64,000 nt of DNA, taken from positions 16,439 through 80,438 of the forward strand of contig NZ_JAKCFB010000040.1 in NCBI RefSeq assembly GCF_024198235.1. The letters are read 5' to 3'. The notes below the pieces were generated by a model. The model had not been told where the DNA came from and made no database searches. It saw only the letters and a list, made by a program, of their open reading frames with translations. The stretch comes from Myxococcus dinghuensis (lineage in GTDB: Bacteria > Myxococcota > Myxococcia > Myxococcales > Myxococcaceae). The position numbers and the translations under genes were made by a program. Each line of letters starts with the position of its first letter. Position 1 is the stretch's first letter. Positions 25,533 to 34,444 of the stretch are shown here, piece by piece.

Positions 25533-26486
25533 ATGGCCACCACCCCCGCGCAGCTCGCCATCACCCTCTCCGCCATCTCGTACCTGGGACAGTTCGACCC
25601 CAACTCCAAGCGCCATGGCGTGATGAACCAGGCGCTCACGGCCACCCTCGACGGAGGCTGGCAGGTGGCGTGGGGCCCGGCGACGCAGGGGGAGGACCTC
25701 GTCTATGTCGCGGCCGACAGCGCGGGCCAGTACGCGGTGGTGGTGCGCGGCACGCTGTTCACCCGCATCGAGGACCTCATCCAGGACAAGGGCATCGGAT
25801 CGCAGGTGGCCCTGCCCTTCACCGCGCCCGACTTCCCCGACGCCGCCATCTCCGCGGGCGCGCTGGAGGTGTGGAAGAACATCGTCGCCATGGAGTCCTC
25901 CGTGGGTCCGGGCAGCGGCGCGCTGCTGCCCTTCCTCCAGGCCCTGCCCCAGGGGACGTCGCTGGTCGTCACCGGGCACAGCCTGGGGGGACAGGTGGCC
26001 ACCGTGCTCGCGGCCTGGTTCCAGTCCGTGCTCACGAACGTGACGGTGCAGCCCCTCACCTTCGCCGCGCCCACCGCCGGCAACCCCGCCTTCGCCACGG
26101 CCTTCACGCAGGTGTTCCCCGACGCCGGGCGCTACTTCAACGCGCTCGACGTGGTGCCCCGCGCCTGGACGGTCGACGGGCTCACGTCCATCAAGTCCCT
26201 GTACCCCGGGGGTCCCCAGTGCGGACTCCTGTGCAGGAGCGCCGTGGACCGGGCGCTGGACACGCTCGAGCAGAACGGCCTCACCTACCAGCAGCCGGGC
26301 GCCGGCACGCAGCTCACCGGACAGCTCTACTCGGTGGGCCTGCTGGGCGCCTTCGAGGCCGAGGTCGACGACCAGCACCGCGCCCTCTACTACATGGACC
26401 TGCTCGGCATCCCCCTCGCCACCATCCAGCAGCTCGACACGAAGTGGGCACCGCCGTCGTCGGCGGCGGTGCGCGCGGCGGGGTGA
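25533..26486 (+). CDS. Lipase, class 3 type
   Basis: Alpha/beta hydrolase of 317 residues. The nucleophile elbow is VVTGHSLGGQVATVLA with Ser150, preceded by VVVRGTLF, the class 3 region containing the oxyanion residue. The acid is probably Asp in FNALDVVPRAW and the histidine is near the C-terminus. No signal peptide is visible, yet class 3 lipases of this kind are often secreted or cytoplasmic triacylglycerol hydrolases. AGGA precedes the ATG at 25533; an earlier in-frame start lacks signal or codon support. The stop is one base from the stop of the convergent kinase gene. Confidence 0.88.
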   Translation: MATTPAQLAITLSAISYLGQFDPNSKRHGVMNQALTATLDGGWQVAWGPATQGEDLVYVAADSAGQYAVVVRGTLFTRIEDLIQDKGIGSQVALPFTAPDFPDAAISAGALEVWKNIVAMESSVGPGSGALLPFLQALPQGTSLVVTGHSLGGQVATVLAAWFQSVLTNVTVQPLTFAAPTAGNPAFATAFTQVFPDAGRYFNALDVVPRAWTVDGLTSIKSLYPGGPQCGLLCRSAVDRALDTLEQNGLTYQQPGAGTQLTGQLYSVGLLGAFEAEVDDQHRALYYMDLLGIPLATIQQLDTKWAPPSSAAVRAAG

Positions 26487-26487
26487 C

Positions 26488-29400
26488 TCACGTCGCAGGC
26501 GAGGACAGGCGCTTGAGCAGCGTGTCCAACGCGCCGAAGTCGATGGGCTTCACCAGGTGCGCGTCGAAGCCCGCCTCCCTCGAGCGCTGCCGGTCCGATT
26601 CCTGGCCATAGCCCGTCACCGCCACCAGCTGGAGCCCCTGGGGCCGCTGGCGGCGCAGGTGCCGGGCCAGCTCGTAGCCGTCCATCACGGGCAGGCCGAT
26701 GTCGAGCAGCGCCAGCTCCGGCTGGAAGTCGGGCGCCACCTGGAGCGCGCTCGGCCCGTCGTAGGTGACGCGCGTCTCGCACCCCAGCAGGTCCAGCGCC
26801 TCCGCCAGCACGTCCGCGGCGTCGCGGTTGTCGTCGACGATGAGCACCCGGTGTGGCTGCGGCACCGCCTGCAGCACGGGCGCAGACACCTGGGACGCCC
26901 CCGCGAGCGCCGCCGCGTCCTGTGCGCCCCCGAGCACCGGCAGCCGCACGGTGAAGGTGCTGCCCTCTCCCCGCCCCTCGCTGCTCGCGGAGATGGTGCC
27001 GCCGTGCTGCGTGGCCAGGCTCCGGGCGATGGCCAGGCCCAGCCCCAGTCCGCCCTGGGAGCGGTCCAGCTCCTGCCGCTCCTGGAAGAACAGGTCGAAG
27101 ATGCGCGGCAGGAGCTCCGGGGTGATGCCGATGCCGTTGTCCCGGACGGAGGCCACGATGTCCGGGCCCTCGCGCCGCCCCAGGATGTGGATGATGCCCC
27201 CGGGCTCGGTGTACTTCGCGGCGTTGGTCAGCAGGTTGGAGAACACCTGCGCCAGGCGCGTCGCGTCGGCCTCCAGCGGCAGCCCCTGCCCCGGGACGTC
27301 CACCTCCAGGTGGTGCCCCCGCTGCTCCAACAGGGGGCTGGCCTGCTCGATGGCCTTCGCCACCACCTCCGCCAGCTCCACCTTCTCCCGCTTGAGGACC
27401 ACCTTCCCCCGCGTCACGCGGGACACGTCGAGCAGGTCGTCCACCAGCCGCACCACGTGGTGCACCTGCCGCTCGATGACGACGCGCTCGCGCTCCGAAT
27501 GGTCGCCTCCGCGCAGGCGCATCAACTGGAGCGCGGTGAGGATGGGGGCCAGGGGGTTGCGCAGCTCGTGGCCGAGCATCGCCAGGAACTCGTCCTTCGC
27601 GCGGCTGGCCGACTCCGCCTCGCGGCGCGCGATGGCCAGCTCCGTCACGTCGAAGACGACGACGATGATGGAGTCCACCCGCCCCGCCTCGTCGAGCATC
27701 GGCTGGTACACGAAGTCGAAGAACACCTCGCGCGGCGGCCCGCCCTCGCCGGAGACGATCATCGTGCGCAGCGAGCGCCCCACGTGCGGTTGCCCCGTGG
27801 TGAAGACCGTGTCCAGCAGCTCGAAGATGCCCTGCCCGGCCAGCTCCGGCAGCGCCTCCTGGATGGGCTTGCCCACGATGGGCCGGTTCGCGACGAGCCG
27901 CAGGTAGTTGGCGTTGGCGAACTCGTAGACGTGGGTGGGGCCGCGGAGGATGGCGATGCCCACCGGCGCGTACTTGAACACGCTGGTGAGGCGCCGGGCG
28001 TGGGCCTCCTCGATGGCCTGCAGCCGGGCCTTCGTCAGCTGCGTCTCCACGCGCGCCTTGAGCTCGCGCGCGGAGAAGGGCTTCACCAGGTAGTCGTCCG
28101 CGCCGGCGCGAAGCCCCTCGATGCGCGCCTCCTCGCCCGCGCGGGCGGAGAGCATCATCACGGGGACGCGGCGGGTGCGCTCGTCGGCGCGCAGCTCGCG
28201 CAGCAGCGCGAACCCGTCCATGCGCGGCATCATCACGTCCGTCACCACCAGGTCCGGAGGCCGGGCCCGCGCCGCCTCCAGCGCGTCGAGCCCGTCCGCC
28301 ACCGCCTCCACCCGCCACGCTCCGGACAGCAGCCTCGCCACGTACTCGCGCATGTCCGCGTTGTCGTCCACCAGGAGGATGCGCGCGCCCTGGGTAACCT
28401 GCCCTTCGTCGGGGGCCTCCTTCTCCAGCAGCGGCTCCGTCGACGCGGCGACCTCCAGGCCGCCCGGCAACCAGCGCAGGGCCTCGCTCACGAAGGGCGC
28501 GGTGCCCAGCGCCGTGGACACGCGGGCCTCCCGCGCCACCACGTGCTCCTTCGGCAGGTGGGCCGACCCGGTGGGGATGCGCAGGGTGAACGTCGTCCCC
28601 TTCCCCTCCGTGCTCTCCACGTCGAGCGTGCCGCCATGCAGGCGCACCAGCTCGTGCACCAGCGCGAGCCCGATGCCCGACCCCTCGTGCGTCCGCGCGC
28701 GAGCGCCCTGCACCCGGTGGAAGCGCTCGAACACGCGAGGCAGCTCCCGCTCCGGGATGCCGATGCCCGTGTCGGAGACCTGGACCTCGACGTGGCCCTC
28801 CGCCCACCGCTGGGAGATGCGGATGCCTCCCTCGAAGGTGAACTTCAGCGCGTTGGAGAGCAGGTTGAGGATGATCTTCTCCCACATGTCCTGGTCGACG
28901 TAGACGGGCTCCGGCACCGGAGGACAGTCCACGTCGAAGGCCAGGCCCGCGCGCTCGATGGCGGAGCGGAAGGCGCTCGCCAGTCCCGCGGTGAGCGCGG
29001 GCAGGTCCACGGGCGCGTAGGCGGCCTGGACGCGGTTGGCCTCGATGCGGGAGAAGTCGAGCAGCGAGTTGACCAGCTTCAGGAGGCGCTGCGCGTTGCG
29101 GTGCACCGTCTCCAGGCTCTCGCCCGTGAGCGCGCGGGCCGGCGACGCGAGCGCGTCCACCGTGGGCCCCAGCATCAGCGTCAGCGGCGTGCGGAACTCG
29201 TGGCTGACGTTGTTGAAGAAGGCCGTCTTCGCGCGGTCGATGGCCGCCAGCGCCTCCGCGCGCTTGCGCTCCTCCTCGTAGGCGCGCGCGTTGGCCAGCG
29301 CCGTCACCACCGGGTCCGCCGTCAACCGGAAGAGCCCCAGGTAGCGCTCGTCCAGCAGGCGCCGGGGGCTGACGCCCGCCACGAGGAAGCCATACGGGTG

Positions 29401-30300
29401 TTGCTGCCCGGAGCGCGAAAGCGGCAGCACCACCGCGCGCTCGGGCGGCGCGCCCCACCGTCCACCCGGCATGGGCCCGAAACGCGCGCCGAGGTTCTCG
29501 ACGATGACCTCCCGGCCCGTCCGCGCCGCCTCCGCGAAGGGCCAGCCGCCCTCCTTCGTCGACAGGAAGCACACGCGCTCGGGCTTCGCGCTGCCCGCGT
29601 AGCCCTCCAGGCCACTCGAGCCCGTGAGCCGCGCCTCGGTGGCCTCGTCGTTCAGCAGATAGAGCAGCGTGAAGGGCAGGTCCTCGTCGTAGCGCGCGAG
29701 GATGCCGGAGGCCGTCTGACACGCCTGCTCCGCGGACTTCGCGTCCGCCGCGCGCGCGGCCAGGTCTCCCAGGAGCCGCAGCTGCCGGTTGTCCTGCACC
29801 TGCTCCGTCGTCTCCTGCACCGTGACGAGCACACCCCCCACGTGGCCCGCTTCGTCGTACACGGGGCTATACGAGAACGTGTGGAACGTCTCCTCCAGGG
29901 GGCCACGGCTGTTGATGAACAACTGGAGATGCTCGCTCCAGGTCGCCGACCCGCCCTCCAGGACTCCCCGAGCCATGGGCCCGATGACGTCCCAGATTTC
30001 GGCCCACACGCGGGAGGCCGGCGCGCCGAGCGACTCCGGGTGCTTCATCCCGAGCACGGGCCGGTAGCCGTCGTTGTAGATCTGCAGCAGTTGGGGACCC
30101 CACCACAGCAGCATGGGGAAGCGGTTGCCCAGCACGACGCCCACCATCGTCCGCAGGCTCGTGGGCCAGTCGGCGAGCGGCCCCAGGGGTGTCCGCGCCC
30201 AGTCCTTGGAACGGACCAGCGCCGCCATCTCGCCTCCCCCCGCGAGGTGGCCGTCCAGGAATGCCGTGGCGCGCTTCGAAGAGGAGTCCTGCTCAGGCAT
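26488..30300 (-). CDS. Hybrid sensor histidine kinase with two kinase modules and two receivers
   Basis: Soluble signalling protein, 1270 residues, with no membrane segment. Domains in order are: PAS-like sensor (30-170), GAF-like (180-335), HisKA (355-430, NNVSHEFRTP, His367), HATPase (465-580, N box NLLSNALKF, G boxes DTGIGIP and GSGIGLAL), receiver 1 (640-755, Asp688 in VVTDVMMPRMDG), PAS (770-890), second HisKA (902-970, LGHELRNP, His911), second HATPase (1010-1125) and receiver 2 (1150-1265, Asp1200). Both kinases and both receivers keep their phospho-sites, so an internal phosphorelay is possible. There is no output domain, and a partner regulator or Hpt must be elsewhere. It is monocistronic and convergent with the lipase gene. 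Confidence 0.95.
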   Translation of the reverse strand: MPEQDSSSKRATAFLDGHLAGGGEMAALVRSKDWARTPLGPLADWPTSLRTMVGVVLGNRFPMLLWWGPQLLQIYNDGYRPVLGMKHPESLGAPASRVWAEIWDVIGPMARGVLEGGSATWSEHLQLFINSRGPLEETFHTFSYSPVYDEAGHVGGVLVTVQETTEQVQDNRQLRLLGDLAARAADAKSAEQACQTASGILARYDEDLPFTLLYLLNDEATEARLTGSSGLEGYAGSAKPERVCFLSTKEGGWPFAEAARTGREVIVENLGARFGPMPGGRWGAPPERAVVLPLSRSGQQHPYGFLVAGVSPRRLLDERYLGLFRLTADPVVTALANARAYEEERKRAEALAAIDRAKTAFFNNVSHEFRTPLTLMLGPTVDALASPARALTGESLETVHRNAQRLLKLVNSLLDFSRIEANRVQAAYAPVDLPALTAGLASAFRSAIERAGLAFDVDCPPVPEPVYVDQDMWEKIILNLLSNALKFTFEGGIRISQRWAEGHVEVQVSDTGIGIPERELPRVFERFHRVQGARARTHEGSGIGLALVHELVRLHGGTLDVESTEGKGTTFTLRIPTGSAHLPKEHVVAREARVSTALGTAPFVSEALRWLPGGLEVAASTEPLLEKEAPDEGQVTQGARILLVDDNADMREYVARLLSGAWRVEAVADGLDALEAARARPPDLVVTDVMMPRMDGFALLRELRADERTRRVPVMMLSARAGEEARIEGLRAGADDYLVKPFSARELKARVETQLTKARLQAIEEAHARRLTSVFKYAPVGIAILRGPTHVYEFANANYLRLVANRPIVGKPIQEALPELAGQGIFELLDTVFTTGQPHVGRSLRTMIVSGEGGPPREVFFDFVYQPMLDEAGRVDSIIVVVFDVTELAIARREAESASRAKDEFLAMLGHELRNPLAPILTALQLMRLRGGDHSERERVVIERQVHHVVRLVDDLLDVSRVTRGKVVLKREKVELAEVVAKAIEQASPLLEQRGHHLEVDVPGQGLPLEADATRLAQVFSNLLTNAAKYTEPGGIIHILGRREGPDIVASVRDNGIGITPELLPRIFDLFFQERQELDRSQGGLGLGLAIARSLATQHGGTISASSEGRGEGSTFTVRLPVLGGAQDAAALAGASQVSAPVLQAVPQPHRVLIVDDNRDAADVLAEALDLLGCETRVTYDGPSALQVAPDFQPELALLDIGLPVMDGYELARHLRRQRPQGLQLVAVTGYGQESDRQRSREAGFDAHLVKPIDFGALDTLLKRLSSPAT

Positions 30301-30494
30301 CAGTGCTCATGGAGGTGGAGGAGTAGCCTGGGCATTTAGTGGCGCGTCCACCAGTGTGCAATCGCGCCCGCCCCTTCTCTCCGCTCCCCAACACTGCACC
30401 GCCAGCGAAGACGCCCCCCAGGCGGGCGGCCCACCCGGGGGACGGCCGTGGCCGCCGGGAATCCGGTCTTCACGAGGCCGGCCCCGCTCCTTGC

Positions 30495-31316
30495 TCAGAT
30501 GAAGTAGTCGGGGAACAGCTCCGCGCCGGGGACGGACTGGTACTTGTCGAAGTCCGTGACGCCGTCGGCGCGCAGCACGTCCTCGTCGATGCAGAAGTTG
30601 CCGGAGAAGCTCCGGCTGGGCTTGGTGAGGATGGCGTAGGCGGCGTCGGCCATGATTTCGGGCTGGCGGCTGCCGCGAATCGTCTCGTCGCCGCCCAGCA
30701 GGTTCTGCACGGCGGCGGTGGCGATGACGGTGCGCGGCCAGAGCGCGTTGACGGCGATGCCCTCCGAGCGCAGCTCCTCCGCCATGCCCAGCACGCACAT
30801 GCTCATGCCGTACTTGGCCATGGTGTACGCGACGTGGGGACCGAACCAGCGCGCCTCCATGTTGAGCGGCGGCGAGTTGTTGAGGATGTGGGGGTTGCTG
30901 GACTTCTTGAGGTGGGGGATGCAGGCCTGCGAGCACGCGAAGGTGCCGCGCGTGTTGATGCCGTGCATCAGGTCGAAGCGCTTCATCGGCGTGTCCTCGG
31001 TGCCGGTGAGGCTGATGGCGCTGGCGTTGTTCACCAGGATGTCGATGCCACCGAACTTCGACACCGTCTGCTCCACGGCGGCGGCGATCTGGTCCTCGAA
31101 GCGGATGTCCACCATGCAGGCCAGCGCGCGTCCACCCGCCTTCTCGATCTCCTCCGCGGCCGTGTAGATGGTGCCGGGCAGCTTGGGGTGCGGCTCCGTC
31201 GTCTTCGCGGCGATGACGATGTTCGCGCCGTCCCGCGCGGCGCGGAGGGCAATCGCCTTGCCGATGCCTCGGCTGGCTCCGGTGATGAACAGCGTCTTCC
31301 CCTTGAGTGTCGTCAT
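30495..31316 (-). CDS. Short-chain dehydrogenase/reductase, HSDL2-like
   Basis: NAD(P)-dependent oxidoreductase, 273 residues. The cofactor motif is TGASRGIG (residues 11-18) followed by an IVIAAKTTEPHPKLPGTIYT segment typical of hydroxysteroid-dehydrogenase-like 2 proteins. NNAS is present, then Ser in LNNSPPLN and the YTMAK catalytic Tyr-Lys. The C-terminus has DEDVLRADGVTDFDKY, another HSDL2 feature. The natural substrate is unknown, perhaps acyl or fatty aldehyde metabolism. The ATG at 31316 begins the fold; longer in-frame extensions run into the divergent dioxygenase gene. Confidence 0.92.
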   Translation of the reverse strand: MTTLKGKTLFITGASRGIGKAIALRAARDGANIVIAAKTTEPHPKLPGTIYTAAEEIEKAGGRALACMVDIRFEDQIAAAVEQTVSKFGGIDILVNNASAISLTGTEDTPMKRFDLMHGINTRGTFACSQACIPHLKKSSNPHILNNSPPLNMEARWFGPHVAYTMAKYGMSMCVLGMAEELRSEGIAVNALWPRTVIATAAVQNLLGGDETIRGSRQPEIMADAAYAILTKPSRSFSGNFCIDEDVLRADGVTDFDKYQSVPGAELFPDYFI

Positions 31317-31445
31317 GGCACGCGTCTCCGTGGGTGGCACGTAAGGTCTGCTTAAGACTTCCCTGGGTATAGCGAGTCTCGCGCCCGAAGCCACGGGCAG
31401 ACAGGGGCCGGCCCCTCCAACTTCCACCGGCCCGGAGGACTCGCG

Positions 31446-32447
31446 ATGAGCGACAAGCACGACACTGTACCCACGGTGATGACGCGCCGGAGGGTGTTGC
31501 GCGGCATGGGACTGACGCTGGCGGCGATTCCGTTGATCCAGGTCGTCGCGTGCGGCGGCGAGGATGACTCCCCCACGCCCGGGACGGGCGACGCGGACGC
31601 GAGCACGCAGCCGGACTCGGGCTCCGCGGCCACCGCGTGGGCCACGGGCGGCACCGCCGTCATGTCCGGCGACTACGCGAACCCCTTCGCCAACGGCATG
31701 GGCGAGGCGTGCACGCTGACGTGCGCGGCGACCCTGGGTCCCTGCTACGCCCAGACGCTGGTGCGCAAGGACATCAGCGAGGGCCACGACGGGCTCCCGG
31801 TGCGGCTGGCCTTCCGCGTGGTGAACGAGGCCTGCGAGCCGGTGTCCGGCGCCTCCGTCGACATCTGGCACGCCGCGCCGGAGGGCCTCTATTCGGGCGA
31901 GGACGCCAGCACCTTCTGCACGGCGGACGACCCGTCGGCCACGTCCGCGCGGTGGTTCCGCGGCCAGCAGGTGACGGACGCGGACGGGCGCGCGGACTTC
32001 GACACGTGCTTCCCCGGCTGGTACAGCAGCCGCACCGTCCACATCCACTTCACCATCCGCATCGGCGAGGCGGAGTACGTGACGTCGCAGTTGTTCTTCG
32101 ACGACACGCTGAACGACGAAATCATCGACAACGAGCCGCTGTACAACACGCGCGGCCCCCGGGACACGACCAACGCGAACGACAACGTCGTGTCCGCGGA
32201 GTCCGTGGGCAACTACCTCTTCCAGACGGCGCGCCAGGCGGACGGCGCGATGCTGGCGTGGAAGACGCTCGTCATCCGCTCCTCGCTGGACGCCGCGCAG
32301 TGCCAGATTCCGGGCGGCAACGGCGGCGGGGGCGGCGGGCCTCCGCCGGGTGACGGCGGCATGGGTCCTCCGCCGGGCGACGGTGGCATGGGTCCTCCGC
32401 CGGGTGACGGTGGCGTGCCTCCACTCCCTCCCGACGCGGGAGCGTGA
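31446..32447 (+). CDS. Exported intradiol ring-cleavage dioxygenase-like lipoprotein
   Basis: Protein of 333 residues related to catechol/protocatechuate intradiol dioxygenases. The N-terminus has a twin-arginine-like TRRRVLRGMGLTLAAIPL segment and a lipobox (VVAC), so it is probably exported folded and lipidated. The Fe(III) ligands appear in place: Tyr in LGPCYAQT, Tyr in FPGWYSSR and two His in RTVHIHF, in the family frame VDIWHAAPEGLYS. The C-terminus has three near-identical 9-residue repeats (GPPPGDGGM) after a Gly run. Exported members are known, but their substrates are mostly uncharacterised. It is divergent from the SDR gene. Confidence 0.88.
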   Translation: MSDKHDTVPTVMTRRRVLRGMGLTLAAIPLIQVVACGGEDDSPTPGTGDADASTQPDSGSAATAWATGGTAVMSGDYANPFANGMGEACTLTCAATLGPCYAQTLVRKDISEGHDGLPVRLAFRVVNEACEPVSGASVDIWHAAPEGLYSGEDASTFCTADDPSATSARWFRGQQVTDADGRADFDTCFPGWYSSRTVHIHFTIRIGEAEYVTSQLFFDDTLNDEIIDNEPLYNTRGPRDTTNANDNVVSAESVGNYLFQTARQADGAMLAWKTLVIRSSLDAAQCQIPGGNGGGGGGPPPGDGGMGPPPGDGGMGPPPGDGGVPPLPPDAGA

Positions 32448-32480
32448 GCCCGCCGTCGTGAGGACGGGCCGGGGCGCGCG

Positions 32481-33365
32481 TCAGCGAGGCTTCGCGCGCC
32501 CCAGCTCCTCCACCAGCAGCTCCGACACCCTGCGCACGCGCGGGATGTCCAGGGCCGACTTCGCGCAGACGAGGTGGAGCTGGCTCCACGCGTGAGGCCC
32601 CAGGTCCAGGTCCAGGGGCACCAGGTCGCGGGGCTGGCTGAAGCGGTGCGGGACGGCGGCCAGCACCATCGCCCCCAGGCCCGCCTCCGCCGCCGCGAGC
32701 ATCACCAGGTAGTTGTCCGTGGTGAAGGTGGGTGAGAAGCCCGGGATGAGGGACTCCAACTGGGGGTTCGGCGGCAGCGCCTCGTAGGGGGGCGCCCACG
32801 CCACCCACGGCACCTGCGCGAGCGTCGGGCGGCGGGGCAGCGTCGCCTTCAGCGCCTTGGAGACGAACACCCGGTTGCGCACGTCCAGCGTGTGGACGAG
32901 CTTCAGGTCCTCCTGCGCGGGGGCGCGCAGGCGCAGCGCCAGGTCGGCCTCGCCCCGCCCCAGGTCCACGTAGGAGACGGAGGACTGCACCTCCAGCCGC
33001 AGCCCCGGGTGCTTGCGCGCCACGTGCGCGGCGAAGGGCGCCAGGAAGTCGAAGCTCACGAAGGGGCTCGCCGTCACGCGCACCACGCCCTTCGGCGACG
33101 TGTCCGTGGACTCGGCCGCGCGTTGCAGCTCCCCGGCCCACTCCGCCATCTTCCGCGCTGGCTGGAGCAGCCGCTCCCCCGCCGCCGTGAGCGCCGCGCC
33201 CTCCACCCCGCGCCGGAACAGCTTCGCGCCCACGCCGTACTCCAGCGCGGCCAGCCGCCGGCTCACCGTGGGCTGGCCGATGCGCAGCCGCCGCGCCGCC
33301 CCGCTGAAGCTGCCCGTCTCCGCGATGGCCAGGAACAGCCGCGCGTCATCCCAGGAGATATCCAT
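32481..33365 (-). CDS. LysR-family transcriptional regulator
   Basis: DNA-binding regulator of 294 residues. An N-terminal winged helix (DDARLFLAIAETGSFSGAA, then IGQPTVSRRLAALE) is followed by a two-lobed effector domain from about residue 90. It is divergently oriented from the metallo-beta-lactamase-fold gene with 65 bp between start codons and a dyad in the gap. This is the classic layout for a LysR that controls its neighbour and itself. The effector is unknown. Confidence 0.92.
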   Translation of the reverse strand: MDISWDDARLFLAIAETGSFSGAARRLRIGQPTVSRRLAALEYGVGAKLFRRGVEGAALTAAGERLLQPARKMAEWAGELQRAAESTDTSPKGVVRVTASPFVSFDFLAPFAAHVARKHPGLRLEVQSSVSYVDLGRGEADLALRLRAPAQEDLKLVHTLDVRNRVFVSKALKATLPRRPTLAQVPWVAWAPPYEALPPNPQLESLIPGFSPTFTTDNYLVMLAAAEAGLGAMVLAAVPHRFSQPRDLVPLDLDLGPHAWSQLHLVCAKSALDIPRVRRVSELLVEELGRAKPR

Positions 33366-33400
33366 TCCTGGATGGCATCATACCGCAATCGCCATTTTCC

Positions 33401-33414
33401 ATGCGTGGGCGCAT
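33401..33414. promoter_or_regulatory. Candidate LysR operator
   Basis: Dyad ATGCG-TGGG-CGCAT in the 65-bp divergent gap between the LysR gene and the MBL-fold hydrolase gene. Its size and dyad symmetry fit a LysR box core. Confidence 0.4.
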
Positions 33415-33430
33415 CGCTACCTTGGGGCCC

Positions 33431-34411
33431 ATGAACGCCAAGCGCATCGCCCTCTCCCTCGCCGCCGTCGTCGGCCTCCTCGTCGTCGCGGCGTTGATGG
33501 TCGTCGTCCTCGGTCTCACCGGCGCCCTCGACAGGCCCACGACCTCCCACCCCGTCCAGCGCTCGGCGCTGGGGGCGGCGCGGCCGACGCGGGACCTGCT
33601 CGCGCTGCTGGACCAGCCCGGCCCCGTGGAGCTGGAGACCGTCGACTCCGCGGACTGGGCCGTGGACCGCAGCGGCCTGGTCAACCTGGGCCACCCCACC
33701 GCGAAGGCCGCCGGGTTGGTGGACGGCGACGAGCCCATCCAGGTCTTCTTCCACGCCCTGCGCCACCCGACGAAGGGGCTCTACATCGTCGACACCGGCA
33801 TCGAGGTCGCGATGCGCGACGCGCCGGAGAAGTCCGCCGTCCAGGGCATCGTCGCGGGCGCCATGCACATGGAGCGGCTGAAGGTGCACGCGCCGCTGGG
33901 GGAGTGGCTGGCGAAGCAGCCCCAGGCGCTCGCGGGCGTGCTCCTCACGCACCTGCACCTGGACCACGTCACCGGCATGGCGGACGTGCCCGCGAACACG
34001 CCCGTGTACACGGGCCCGGGCGAGGCCGCGGCGGCCTCCCCCCTCAACCTGCTGATGAAGCCGAACACGGACCGCGCGCTGGCGGGCAAGGCCCCCATCT
34101 CCGAGTGGGCCTACGCCCCCGAGTCCGAGGGCCTCTTCGACGCCGCGGTGGACGTCTTCGGCGACGGCTCCGTCTGGGCGCTCTGGGTGCCGGGCCACAC
34201 GCCGGGCAGCACCGCGTACCTGGTGCGCTCCACGAAGGGCCCGGTGCTGCTCACGGGGGACGCCAGCCACACGCGCTGGGGCTGGGAGCACGACGTGGAG
34301 CCGGGCACCTTCACCCAGGACGGCCCCCGGGGCGTGCGGAGCTTCAAGAGGCTGCGCGACTTCGCCGCCGCGCACCCGGACGTCGAGGTGCGGCTGGGCC
34401 ACCAGCACTGA
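33431..34411 (+). CDS. Metallo-beta-lactamase-fold hydrolase, membrane-anchored
   Basis: Zinc hydrolase of 326 residues with an N-terminal anchor or signal (IALSLAAVVGLLVVAALMVVVLGL). The zinc motif HLHLDHVTGM and later histidine-aspartate ligands (VPGHTPGS, LLTGDASHTRWG, and the C-terminal LGHQH) match the lactonase/glyoxalase II type of the fold. The protein includes YIVDTGIEVAM before the zinc motif. The annotation fits a quorum-type lactonase or a general hydrolase; the substrate is unknown. The start at 33431 follows closely on the LysR operator region. Confidence 0.88.
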   Translation: MNAKRIALSLAAVVGLLVVAALMVVVLGLTGALDRPTTSHPVQRSALGAARPTRDLLALLDQPGPVELETVDSADWAVDRSGLVNLGHPTAKAAGLVDGDEPIQVFFHALRHPTKGLYIVDTGIEVAMRDAPEKSAVQGIVAGAMHMERLKVHAPLGEWLAKQPQALAGVLLTHLHLDHVTGMADVPANTPVYTGPGEAAAASPLNLLMKPNTDRALAGKAPISEWAYAPESEGLFDAAVDVFGDGSVWALWVPGHTPGSTAYLVRSTKGPVLLTGDASHTRWGWEHDVEPGTFTQDGPRGVRSFKRLRDFAAAHPDVEVRLGHQH

Positions 34412-34444
34412 CGCGCCGGGGCGCGGCGGACGGGGCCCGCGGCG

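Noticed and set aside
26557..30339. A 1260-codon open frame antisense to the hybrid kinase
   Set aside because: The minus-strand protein has all HisKA, HATPase, PAS and receiver motifs; the plus frame is a compositional shadow.
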